A stretch of 12,657 nucleotides of DNA from assembly GCA_023265785.1 (NCBI GenBank), contig JAHFSL010000027.1, positions 1 to 12,657 on the forward strand, read 5' to 3'. The translations under genes were made by a program, and so were the position numbers. The notes below the pieces were generated by a model. It worked only from the letters and a program-made list of their open reading frames with translations. It was not told where the DNA came from and made no database searches. Origin of the DNA: Candidatus Coatesiibacteriota bacterium. GTDB taxonomy: Bacteria > Oederibacteriota > CAKKQC01. This document shows, in pieces, positions 1 to 6,461 of the stretch (positions within the stretch are counted from its first letter, which is position 1; the number at the start of each line of letters is the position of its first letter).

Positions 1-317
1 GCGAGCCGGTCCGCGGGAAGCTGGTCGGAGGCGGCCAGCACGCCCAGCGCGATGGGCAGGTCGAACCGGGGACCCTCCTTGCGCACGTCCGCCGGGGCCA
101 GGTTGACCGTCATCCGGCGGACGGGAAACTCCAGGTCCGCATTGCGAATCGCCGTGCGGACCCGCTCCTTGCTCTCCCGGATGGCGGCGTCGGGCAGGCC
201 GACCACGGCAAAGGAGGGCAGGCCCCGCGACAGGTCCACCTCGACCTCCACCACAAACCCATCCACGCCGCGCAAGGACGCGGAGTGAACGGTGGCGACG
301 CGGGCGGTGTCCGGCAT
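1..317 (-). CDS. YifB/ComM-family Mg-chelatase-like AAA+ ATPase, N-terminal part
   Basis: This is the first 105 codons of a gene that runs off the left edge. Translated on minus from ATG 317-315, it begins MPDTARVATVHSASLRGVDG and continues with the conserved YifB/ComM N-terminal domain: VEVEVDLSRGLPSFAVVGLP, then DAAIRESKERVRTAIRN, FPVRRMTVNLAPADVRKEG and FDLPIALGVLAAS. This S5-like fold precedes the AAA+ ATPase core, which lies outside the window. In naturally transformable bacteria ComM is a hexameric helicase that promotes branch migration during integration of transforming DNA; in other bacteria the role is unclear. The start fits because the family's N-terminal residues begin here and a perfect TATAAT (minus, 333-328) lies 10 nt upstream, leaving room for only a 3-4 nt leader. 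The gene is divergent from the DUF1646 gene. Family assignment is firm; the exact function is inferred. Confidence 0.9.
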   Translation of the reverse strand, partial: MPDTARVATVHSASLRGVDGFVVEVEVDLSRGLPSFAVVGLPDAAIRESKERVRTAIRNADLEFPVRRMTVNLAPADVRKEGPRFDLPIALGVLAASDQLPADRL

Positions 318-325
318 CCCGGGAT

Positions 326-355
326 GGATTATAGAAGCCGCGGCCCCTATAATCC
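326..355. promoter_or_regulatory. Symmetric divergent promoter with two outward-facing TATAAT boxes
   Basis: GGATTATAG (326-334) and CTATAATCC (347-355) are perfect reverse complements around a 12-nt centre containing the palindrome CCGCGG. They place TATAAT on plus at 348-353, 6 nt before ATG 360, and TATAAT on minus at 333-328, 10 nt before ATG 317. Each -10 hexamer lies roughly where the -35 of the opposite promoter would be. The plus -35 position at 17-bp spacing reads TGGATT (3 of 6 matches), so recognition would rest on the -10. Predicted start sites are near 360 (plus) and 320 (minus), giving leaderless or nearly leaderless mRNAs. The same palindrome could also bind a dimeric repressor. 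Confidence 0.7.
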
Positions 356-359
356 CGTC

Positions 360-1421
360 ATGTCCTCCGCCCTCGCGGCGCTCCCCCCCGGCCTGGCCGA
401 CTGGCAGTACGGGGCCCTCTGGCTGCTGGTCGGCAGCGTCCTCGTCCTGCCCTTTGTGATCCGGTGGGTCGAGCACAACCTGGAGGCGTTCCTTCTCCTG
501 ATGGGCGCGGTCGCCGTCACCATTTCCGGCGCCTGGGCCCTGGGCCTGGTCGGGGAGGCCCTGCGCCAGCCGGTGGGTATCACGCTGGCTGTCCTTGCGG
601 CGGGGCTGGCCTTCCACTACGGGCGCGGCTGGCTGGACCGCCGGTTCCGGGCCCTGCAGGCACGGCTCCCCCTGAAGGTCCTGATCTTTCTTGTGGTGGC
701 CGGGCTGGGCGTGCTGTCCTCCGTCGTCACCTGCATTATCGCCGCGCTGGTCCTGGTCGAAATCATCCACCTCCTCCGGCTGGACCGGCGGCGTGAGGAG
801 GAGCTGACGATCCTCGCCTGCTTCGCCATTGGACTGGGGGCGGTCCTGACCCCCGTGGGCGAGCCGCTGTCCACGATCGTCACCGCCCGCCTGCACGGCG
901 GATTCTGGCTCCTGTTCGGGATGCTGGGCGGCTGGGTCCTGCCGGGCGTGATCGGGCTGGGGCTGGTGGCCGCCTGGGTCCACCCGCCCCGGGGACGGGG
1001 CAGTCTCAAGGATGTCCGCCGCGGGGAAACCCTGCCGGATGTGGTCATCCGCGCCGCCAAGGTGTACCTGTTTGTGGCCGCCCTGATCCTGCTGGGTGCC
1101 GGCCTGGCCCCCCTGGTGGAACGGTTCATCGTGCGCCTGCCCGCCGCGCTTCTCTTCTGGGTCAACATGATTTCCGCCATCCTCGATAATGCCACGCTGG
1201 CCGCCGCCGAGATCGGGCCGGTCATGTCCCACGACCAGATGATGGCCGTCCTGCTCGGCCTGCTCATCAGCGGCGGCATGCTGATTCCGGGCAACATTCC
1301 GAACATCATCGCCGCGTCCCACCTCAAGATCGGCAGCCGGGCCTGGGCGCGCTTCGGCGTGCCCGTGGGGCTTGGCCTGATGGTGGCCTACTTCGCCGCC
1401 TGGATGACCCTGCACGGGTGA
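360..1421 (+). CDS. DUF1646-family multi-spanning membrane protein, putative ion transporter
   Basis: This is a 353-residue integral membrane protein with about ten hydrophobic segments. It belongs, as I recognise it, to DUF1646, a family annotated as putative cation transporters and resembling the ion-transporter (ArsB/NhaD-like) fold. Two half-repeats show discontinuous-helix motifs: LTPVGEPLSTI at about residues 163-173, and DNATL (276-280) with PGNIPNII (310-317) in the second half. A charged cytoplasmic loop, LRLDRRREEEL, lies near 139-149. Substrate is unknown; Na+ or H+ coupling is inference from the fold. I choose ATG 360 rather than the upstream in-frame GTG at 285 because the extra 25 residues are polar, overlap the divergent gene's 5' end and contain the promoter. 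TATAAT ends 6 nt before this ATG and no Shine-Dalgarno is present, which fits leaderless translation. Confidence 0.8.
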   Translation: MSSALAALPPGLADWQYGALWLLVGSVLVLPFVIRWVEHNLEAFLLLMGAVAVTISGAWALGLVGEALRQPVGITLAVLAAGLAFHYGRGWLDRRFRALQARLPLKVLIFLVVAGLGVLSSVVTCIIAALVLVEIIHLLRLDRRREEELTILACFAIGLGAVLTPVGEPLSTIVTARLHGGFWLLFGMLGGWVLPGVIGLGLVAAWVHPPRGRGSLKDVRRGETLPDVVIRAAKVYLFVAALILLGAGLAPLVERFIVRLPAALLFWVNMISAILDNATLAAAEIGPVMSHDQMMAVLLGLLISGGMLIPGNIPNIIAASHLKIGSRAWARFGVPVGLGLMVAYFAAWMTLHG

Positions 1422-1424
1422 CCA

Positions 1425-1445
1425 CGCCCCCCCGGAAGGGGGGCG
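1425..1445. terminator. GC-rich hairpin between convergent genes
   Basis: CGCCCCCC (1425-1432) pairs with GGGGGGCG (1438-1445) around a 5-nt CGGAA loop. It starts 4 nt after the DUF1646 stop and ends 8 nt before the convergent J-domain gene's stop, so it could serve both strands. No U-tract follows on either strand, so this is a hairpin in a terminator position rather than a canonical intrinsic terminator. Confidence 0.5.
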
Positions 1446-1452
1446 GCGCCCG

Positions 1453-2010
1453 TCAGGCCTTGGCCTGCTTCAGCTTCTGGTTGAGGGCGGCGATCCTGGC
1501 GAACACGGCCCGCGCCTCCTGGTCGTCCTTGTTCCGGGTGGCGTGGTCCTGCAGCCAGGTCAGCGCATCGTTCAGCCGTTCAATGGCCAGAAAGCAGATG
1601 GCCAGGTTGTACCGGCAATTCGGGTGCTCGGGGTCGAGCTCCAGCGTCCTGCGAAAGGAGGTGATCGCCTGCTCGACCTCGTCGTTGCGGTACTGCTCGA
1701 GTCCCGCCTTGAACGGAACCGCCCCGGCCTCCGTCGCTGTGTTCTTGCCCCCGAACAGCCCGAACCCCTTCTTGGGGGGCGGTTCGTCCCGGAGCTTCAG
1801 GCCGCGCACGAGATCATAGTGGGCGCGCCGCTTCTCGTCCGCCAGACAATGGTAGGCCTCGACCAGCTCCATCGTCTTGGCCACCGCCCAGTCCTCCTTG
1901 CCCTTGTTGTGGTCCGGGTGGAACCGGAACAGGAGAAACCGGAAGGCATCCTTGACCTCGGCGGTCGTGGCCTTCGGGAAGACCTCCAGGATTTCGTAGT
2001 AATTCCTCAC
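1453..2010 (-). CDS. J-domain protein with TPR repeats (DnaJ-like co-chaperone)
   Basis: This 185-residue protein opens with a J domain (residues 2-68): YYEILEVFPKATTAEVKDAF, the Hsp70-activating HPD motif at 31-33, then AYHCLADEKRRAHYDL. After a Pro/Gly/Lys linker (about 76-92), residues 98-165 look like two TPR units (AGLEQYRNDEVEQAITSFRR and YNLAICFLAIERLNDALTWL). There is no zinc-finger or C-terminal substrate domain, so it is a type III J protein. It probably recruits DnaK to a partner bound by the TPRs; the partner is unknown. The start is GTG 2010. The stop of the upstream nucleotidyltransferase lies 7 nt before it and an AGGA overlaps that gene's end, so the two are very probably co-transcribed and perhaps translationally coupled. 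Lack of a signal peptide places it in the cytoplasm. Confidence 0.88.
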   Translation of the reverse strand: MRNYYEILEVFPKATTAEVKDAFRFLLFRFHPDHNKGKEDWAVAKTMELVEAYHCLADEKRRAHYDLVRGLKLRDEPPPKKGFGLFGGKNTATEAGAVPFKAGLEQYRNDEVEQAITSFRRTLELDPEHPNCRYNLAICFLAIERLNDALTWLQDHATRNKDDQEARAVFARIAALNQKLKQAKA

Positions 2011-2017
2011 GGGGAAA

Positions 2018-4516
2018 TCATTCCTGCCAGGACCGGATCATGTCAAGGTACCGGCCCGCCAGCTGGCGGGCCTGCGCCTCGGTGGGGGCCTCGGCATTGA
2101 CATGGAACAGCGGCCGGTCGCCGTCCGGCATCACAATGACCCAGGAGCCGTCGTGCCTCACCTTGATGCCGTCCAGGAGCTCCACCTGGCTGTCCTTGGT
2201 GGCCTCAATCAGGTGCCGCATGATCGAGCCTTTCATTTCCCACTGGCAGGGAACATGCTCGCGCACCATGGCGTAATCGGGGACGGTCGCGCGGACCCGG
2301 GACAGGGGCTCGCCCGCCTTGGCGAGGAACTCGAGCGCCTTGACCGTCGCGCACATGGCGTCCATCGCGGGGTGGAACCGGGGAAAGATGAATCCGCCCG
2401 TCCCCTCGCCGGCCACCTGGACCCGACCGCTGGCGGCCACCTCCATCATGGACCGGTAGGTGGTGCGCGTTCGGACCACCTCGGCCCCGAAAGGCCTCGC
2501 CATCTCCTCAATCGCCTGCGACGCCGAGACCGGCACCGCCAGGGCCTTCACCTCGCCGGATTTCAGGCCCAGCAGGATCACGGCCGCCAGGGCCTCATCG
2601 CCGCTCAGGATGCGTCCGGTTTCGTCCACCAGGAACACCTTCTCGCCACCCGCATCCATGAGGACCCCCAGGTCGGCCTTGAGCGTGGGCACGATCGTGG
2701 AGAGCTGGCCCAGCGCAGCGTCAAACTCCTCCGCCGTCCGGGTGAGCCGCGACTCGTCCAGGTAGGCATTCAGGGCCACGACCTCGCACCCCAGCTCGCC
2801 CAGCACGGACGGGAAGATGGTGGCGGCACTGCCGAATGCGTAATCCACGACCACCTTCAGCTTGGCCGACTTGAGCGTGCCCGCGTCCACGGCCGCGAGG
2901 AGGCCCTCCTTGTAGTACTCGAGCACGCGCTGGGGGAAGGTGATCTCGCCCGTGGCCTCCGCGTCCGCGCGGCGGAAATCCTCGCGGAAGAAGAGGCCTT
3001 CGATGCCCTTCTCCTTGGCGCTGGACAGGTCCATCCCGGCCGCGTCAAGGAACTTGATGTCGGTGATCCGGCGGTCGAACGGCGAGCGCCGCGCATGCAG
3101 GCCCCCCGCATCGCCGGTGGACCGGATGGCGAACCGCGCGACGGGAATGGGCACGGCCTGCAGGTCGTGCACATTGACGCCCGTGGACAGGATGCCGGAC
3201 ATCACCGCGCGCCCGATGAGCCGCGAGCTCTTGTGGGAATCGCGGCTCACGATGACCGTGGAACCCTCGGGCAAGGTGGCGCCATAGGTGGCGCCGAGTT
3301 TCGCGGCGAACTCCGGCGTGATTTCCACGTTGGTCAGTCCGGTGACCCCGTACGCTCCGAAGAGCGACTTGGACCATTTCTCACCCCAGACCAGGCTGGT
3401 GGAGAGCGTGGCACCCTCTTCGACGGTCTTGTACGGCCAGAGCTTGACGTCCGCCTTCACCACGGCCGCCGCGCCGATCTGGCAGTGGTCGGAGACGACG
3501 ACGCCCTCGGCCAGGAACGCCTTGGCGCCGATGCTGCAGTGCGAAGCGACCACATCTTCCTTGAGCTCCGCTTCCGCCCCGACCGCGACATGGTCCCACA
3601 GGACCGAGTCGGCCACGATCGCCCCGCGCTCCACGGTGCAGTCGTCGCCAAGGATGGCATTGGCCACCTGGGCGCCCGGGCCGATCCGGCACCGCTTGCC
3701 CAGCACCACGGCCCCGCGAAGTTTCGCGGAGGGGTCCACGCGCGATCCGTCTCCCAGCCAGACATCCTTGCCGATCCGCCCGGTCTTCTGTCCCTGGATC
3801 TCCACATCCACCTCGCCCCGCAGGATGTCCACCTGCGCCTGGCGGTATTCGGCCAGGCTGCCGATGTCGCGCCAGTAGCCGGTCGCCACGTAGCCGTAGA
3901 GCGGGATGTTCTTCTCCATCAGGAGGGGAAACAGGTTGCGCGAGAAGTCAAACTCCTTCCCGTCCGGGATCAGCGCAAGCGCCTCCGGCTCGAGGACATA
4001 GATCCCGGTGTTGATCGTGTCGCTGAACACCTCGCCCCAGGTCGGCTTCTCCAGGAATCGCACGATGCGGCCGTCCGCCGCGGTGATCACCACGCCGTAC
4101 GCGAGCGGGTTGGTGACGCGCGTGAGGACCAGCGTCGCCTTCGACCCCTTCTCCTTGTGGTAGGCGAGCACCGCAGCGAGGTCGAAGTCGGTGAGCACGT
4201 CGCCGCTCATGACAATGGCCGAGTCACCGTGCTCCTTCTGCGCGTAGCGCACGGCACCAGCCGTGCCCAGGTCCGTATCGGTGGTGACGAAGGTGAGCGA
4301 GAGCCCGAGGGGAGCGCCATCACCGAAGAATTCCCGAATGACCTGTGGGTGGTAATAGAGCAGGACGCGGATATCGGAGAGCCCGTATTTTTTCAGGAGC
4401 TTGAGGCCGTGCTCCATCACGGGACGGTTGGCCACGGGCAGCATCGGCTTGGGGATATTGCATGTGAGCGGGCGCATGCGCGTCCCGAATCCGCCGGCCA
4501 TGACGATGGCAATCAC
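2018..4516 (-). CDS. Mannose-1-phosphate guanylyltransferase-like protein with degenerate phosphomannomutase domain
   Basis: This is an 832-residue three-part protein. Residues 1-235 are a sugar-phosphate nucleotidyltransferase: GGFGTRMRPLT (8-18) with K23 in KPM, the metal-site GD at 105-106, and EKP at 156-158. Residues 245-370 are left-handed beta-helix hexapeptide repeats. Residues 380-832 follow the phosphomannomutase/phosphoglucomutase fold, but its catalytic loops are altered. TASHNP is replaced by RRSPFD (476-481, Ser478 kept), the metal loop DxDxDR is DAGGEK (621-626), the sugar loop GExSGH is GEGTGG (703-708), and RPSGTEP is MPDGDRP (795-801). The N-terminal half probably makes GDP-mannose or a related NDP-sugar for glycans; the mutase half is probably inactive or regulatory. 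GTG 4516 fits the family start (xIAIVMAGG). TATGTT at 4543-4538 is a weak -10 candidate. A J-domain gene follows by 7 nt. The exact nucleotide and sugar cannot be read from sequence. Confidence 0.87.
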   Translation of the reverse strand: MIAIVMAGGFGTRMRPLTCNIPKPMLPVANRPVMEHGLKLLKKYGLSDIRVLLYYHPQVIREFFGDGAPLGLSLTFVTTDTDLGTAGAVRYAQKEHGDSAIVMSGDVLTDFDLAAVLAYHKEKGSKATLVLTRVTNPLAYGVVITAADGRIVRFLEKPTWGEVFSDTINTGIYVLEPEALALIPDGKEFDFSRNLFPLLMEKNIPLYGYVATGYWRDIGSLAEYRQAQVDILRGEVDVEIQGQKTGRIGKDVWLGDGSRVDPSAKLRGAVVLGKRCRIGPGAQVANAILGDDCTVERGAIVADSVLWDHVAVGAEAELKEDVVASHCSIGAKAFLAEGVVVSDHCQIGAAAVVKADVKLWPYKTVEEGATLSTSLVWGEKWSKSLFGAYGVTGLTNVEITPEFAAKLGATYGATLPEGSTVIVSRDSHKSSRLIGRAVMSGILSTGVNVHDLQAVPIPVARFAIRSTGDAGGLHARRSPFDRRITDIKFLDAAGMDLSSAKEKGIEGLFFREDFRRADAEATGEITFPQRVLEYYKEGLLAAVDAGTLKSAKLKVVVDYAFGSAATIFPSVLGELGCEVVALNAYLDESRLTRTAEEFDAALGQLSTIVPTLKADLGVLMDAGGEKVFLVDETGRILSGDEALAAVILLGLKSGEVKALAVPVSASQAIEEMARPFGAEVVRTRTTYRSMMEVAASGRVQVAGEGTGGFIFPRFHPAMDAMCATVKALEFLAKAGEPLSRVRATVPDYAMVREHVPCQWEMKGSIMRHLIEATKDSQVELLDGIKVRHDGSWVIVMPDGDRPLFHVNAEAPTEAQARQLAGRYLDMIRSWQE

Positions 4517-4577
4517 GGCCGGGTCCGCACGGGCTGCAACATACCGTCCACTTTACCGCCACTCTCCCCGCGTGCGC

Positions 4578-4606
4578 TTGACAACCGCGGAGTCGGCCTG
4601 TATTCT
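4578..4606 (+). promoter_or_regulatory. Strong sigma70-like promoter facing dnaA
   Basis: TTGACA (4578-4583) matches the -35 consensus exactly. It is followed by a 17-bp spacer and TATTCT (4601-4606, 5 of 6 matches to TATAAT), the best two-box promoter I found in the window. Transcription would begin near 4613 and run through the hairpin and DnaA boxes, giving dnaA a leader of about 338 nt or producing a separate small RNA. Confidence 0.65.
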
Positions 4607-4634
4607 CTGTTCGCTTTCGCGGAATTGGATGCGA

Positions 4635-4673
4635 GAGATTGCGCGGTCCCCTCTGGGGACCGCACAGAATCTC
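4635..4673 (+). other. Strong RNA hairpin just downstream of the dnaA-facing promoter
   Basis: GCGGTCCCC (4643-4651) and GGGGACCGC (4655-4663) form a perfect 9-bp stem with a TCT loop. Outside it, GAGATT (4635-4640) can pair with AATCTC (4668-4673) across an internal loop. TCTCAT (4670-4675) can instead pair with ATGAGA (4701-4706), which excludes the outer helix. No U-tract follows, so it is not a standard terminator. It may be part of a structured dnaA leader or a small RNA; it matches no RNA family I recognise. Confidence 0.45.
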
Positions 4674-4765
4674 ATTTCCTTCCCGAAGGCGCCGGTTGGC
4701 ATGAGAGCCACCGGGCCCGGCCCGACCTTAAGGACCTGGCGCCCGGAATGCAAGGCTCCCGGTCC

Positions 4766-4812
4766 CCGACCGGTTGTGGAGTAATGTGTACAAGGTGTGG
4801 ACAACCGGTCGG
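4766..4812. repeat. 12-bp perfect inverted repeat enclosing DnaA boxes
   Basis: CCGACCGGTTGT (4766-4777) and ACAACCGGTCGG (4801-4812) are exact reverse complements separated by 23 bp. The enclosed segment and the arms' inner ends carry three DnaA-box-like 9-mers at 10-11 bp phasing, so all face the same side of the helix. The arrangement looks like a protein-binding array at the origin; as RNA it would be a weaker long-loop hairpin. Confidence 0.7.
4775..4804 (-). promoter_or_regulatory. Three phased DnaA-box-like sites
   Basis: Read on minus, TTGTCCACA (4804-4796) and TTGTACACA (4793-4785) fit the DnaA-box consensus TTNTNCACA fully. TACTCCACA (4783-4775) is a weaker 7-of-9 match to TTATCCACA. 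Starts are 11 and 10 bp apart and all share one orientation. They lie about 150 bp upstream of dnaA, where they could both initiate replication and autoregulate dnaA. Confidence 0.65.
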
Positions 4813-4871
4813 ATGGCGCGTGCCCAAGGGAGGCCTTATAAAGGAAGGGTTGGGGATACCTGGGGATGGAA

Positions 4872-4880
4872 TGTGGACAA
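4872..4880 (-). promoter_or_regulatory. DnaA box TTGTCCACA
   Basis: The minus strand reads TTGTCCACA, identical to the box at 4804-4796 and to the form common in high-GC bacteria. It lies between the phased array and the box nearest dnaA. Confidence 0.6.
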
Positions 4881-4903
4881 CCCCGGGGCGATGAACAAAC
4901 GAC

Positions 4904-4912
4904 TTATACACA
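4904..4912 (+). promoter_or_regulatory. DnaA box TTATACACA
   Basis: TTATACACA on plus fits TTNTNCACA and is one base from TTATCCACA. It is in the AT-richest part of the gap, 38 bp before the dnaA start. The embedded TATACA could also act as a -10 hexamer for dnaA, which would make this box autoregulatory. A variant TTATCCCCA lies on minus at 4935-4927. Confidence 0.6.
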
Positions 4913-4950
4913 TTGTGTGCATGGACTGGGGATAACCGACGGGAGGCATC

Positions 4951-6306
4951 ATGGCAGATCCGACCGGATTGTGGCGCGCGGCATTGGCAGGGCTTGAAAA
5001 AACGGTCTCACGCGACCAGCTGGCCACCTGGATCGCCCCCCTCCGCCCTCTGGGGCGGGATGGGGCGGCCCTGGTGCTCGGGGTCAACAACGAACTCCAG
5101 AAGACCTATCTCGCCAAGCACTGCCAGGGAGTCATTGACGCCGCCCTGGGAGCGGCGGCCGGGGAACCCGTCCGGGCCCGGTTTGAGATCGACCAGGCCG
5201 GTCAATCGGTGCTGTTTGGCGCCCCCGAAGCCGTCGCCCTCTCCGCCACCCGGCCCCGGTCGGCCCGGTCCTCCGCACTGGAGGATGGCGGGCTGACGCT
5301 CAACCCGCGGTACCAGTTTGAGACGTTCGTCGTCGGCAAAAACAACGAGTTTGCCCATGCCGCCGCCCTGGGCGTCGCGGAGCGTCAGGGCCGCAGTCAC
5401 AACCCCCTCTTCCTGTACGGGGGGGTGGGGTTGGGGAAGACCCACCTCCTCCATGCCATCGGCCACGCCGTCAAGGCGTCCTTCCCGGGCAAACAGGTGG
5501 TGTACACGACCACGGAAAAGTTCACCAACGACGTCATCAAGGGCATTCGGGACCAGTCGATGCACCTGCTCCGCAAGCGGTACCGGCATGCCGACCTCCT
5601 GCTGGTGGACGATATCCAGTTCCTTCAGGGCAAGGAATCCACCCAGGAGGAGTTCTTCCACACCATCAACGACCTCATGGCCGTCCAGCACCACATTGTG
5701 TTGACCTCCGACACCCATCCCAAGGACTTCAAGGTGGAGGACCGCCTCCGATCGCGGTTTCAGGGTGGGCTGGTCGCCGACCTGCAGGCCCCGGATGTCG
5801 AGACGCGGACCGCCATTCTCAAGAAAAAGACGGAATCCGACGGAATCAGCCTGCCCGAAGAGGTCCTGGCCGTCATCGCCGAGGCGGTGCAGTCGAACAT
5901 CCGAGAGCTGGAAGGCGCCCTAAACCGCGTGCTGGCGCTGGCCGCGACCACCGGCCGGCCCCCCACGGGTGAAGTGGCACGCGAGGCCCTGCGTGACCTG
6001 ATCTCGATCTCCCGGCCGCCGCGCACCTTTGACCGCGTCCAGGAAGTGGTCGCCCGCCGGTTTTCCCTTGACGTCGCCCTCCTTTCGGAGCGCACCCGCA
6101 CCGATGCCATCGCCTATCCGCGCCAGATGGCCATGTACCTTTGCCGGGAAATGCTTGGCGCCTCGTATGTGCTGATTGGCGACAAGTTCGGGGGCCGCGA
6201 CCATTCGACTGTCATGCACGCCTACGACAAAATCAGGCGCCTCAAGGACACCGATCCTGAAACCCGGGCCCACCTCGATGAAATCCGCCGGGTTCTTGAT
6301 GCCTGA
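4951..6306 (+). CDS. dnaA: Chromosomal replication initiator protein DnaA
   Basis: This 451-residue protein has the full DnaA layout. Residues 1-85 are domain I (LWRAALAGLEKTVSRDQLATWI), and about 86-115 a short variable linker (domain II). The AAA+ domain starts near 117 (LNPRYQFETFVVGKNNEFAHAAA). Walker A GGVGLGKT is at 157-164, Walker B LLLVDD at 216-221, and the RLRSRF arginine-finger region at 265-270. Domain IV ends with the DNA-binding signature GGRDHSTVMHAYDKI (414-428). ATP-DnaA binds DnaA boxes and unwinds the origin; candidate boxes lie immediately upstream. ATG 4951 is preceded by GGGAGG at 4941-4946, with 4 nt between, and the N-terminus matches the family. dnaN follows after 155 bp. 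The length is normal and no key motif is missing. Confidence 0.98.
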   Translation: MADPTGLWRAALAGLEKTVSRDQLATWIAPLRPLGRDGAALVLGVNNELQKTYLAKHCQGVIDAALGAAAGEPVRARFEIDQAGQSVLFGAPEAVALSATRPRSARSSALEDGGLTLNPRYQFETFVVGKNNEFAHAAALGVAERQGRSHNPLFLYGGVGLGKTHLLHAIGHAVKASFPGKQVVYTTTEKFTNDVIKGIRDQSMHLLRKRYRHADLLLVDDIQFLQGKESTQEEFFHTINDLMAVQHHIVLTSDTHPKDFKVEDRLRSRFQGGLVADLQAPDVETRTAILKKKTESDGISLPEEVLAVIAEAVQSNIRELEGALNRVLALAATTGRPPTGEVAREALRDLISISRPPRTFDRVQEVVARRFSLDVALLSERTRTDAIAYPRQMAMYLCREMLGASYVLIGDKFGGRDHSTVMHAYDKIRRLKDTDPETRAHLDEIRRVLDA

Positions 6307-6461
6307 ACAGATTTTCTCTCCACACCGTATCCCCACGGCCAACGCAATCCTGTCATGAAATCACCAGATTCCAGCCCTTCATCCCCACTCTACGGCTTCT
6401 ATCCTAATTCCCATAGTCATAGTAGGATGTGGACAGTCGTGGGAACCCGGGAGCGCCCCTC
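6307..6461. other. dnaA-dnaN intergenic spacer with weak DnaA-like sites
   Basis: This 155-bp spacer is less GC-rich than its flanks. It carries ATCCCCAC twice (6329-6336 and 6381-6388) and CTGTCCACA on minus (6436-6428), one mismatch from TTGTCCACA. It also has -10-like hexamers (TATCCT near 6403, TAGGAT 6423-6428) that may drive dnaN. A GGGAG at 6449-6453 precedes the dnaN ATG by 8 nt. It could be a secondary part of the origin, but the sites are weaker than those upstream of dnaA. Confidence 0.4.

Larger units (their letters stand above)
4517..4950. other. Intergenic region upstream of dnaA, candidate replication origin (oriC)
   Basis: This 434-bp gap separates leftward from rightward genes. 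From left to right it contains a sigma70-like promoter (4578-4606), a strong hairpin (4635-4673), a GC-rich foldable stretch (4711-4746) and a 12-bp inverted repeat enclosing phased DnaA boxes (4766-4812). Further DnaA-like boxes lie at 4872-4880, 4904-4912 and 4927-4935. Two TGGGGAT sequences (4851-4857 and 4861-4867) resemble partial TTATCCCCA-type sites. The relatively AT-richer stretch 4891-4915 is the best candidate unwinding element, though it is short. No rpmH or rnpA gene is present. A GGGAGG Shine-Dalgarno at 4941-4946 serves dnaA. The origin assignment is inference from box clustering, gene polarity and the dnaA-dnaN neighbours. Confidence 0.65.

Noticed and set aside
2102..4894. 930-codon open frame on plus, antisense to the nucleotidyltransferase gene
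   Set aside because: It is rich in His/Arg/Asp/Gly with no recognisable domain. High-GC codon bias of the true minus-strand gene removes stops from this frame.
4921..4935. Four-codon leader frame (MDWG, stop) before dnaA
   Set aside because: No ribosome site of its own and it overlaps a DnaA-like site; probably chance.
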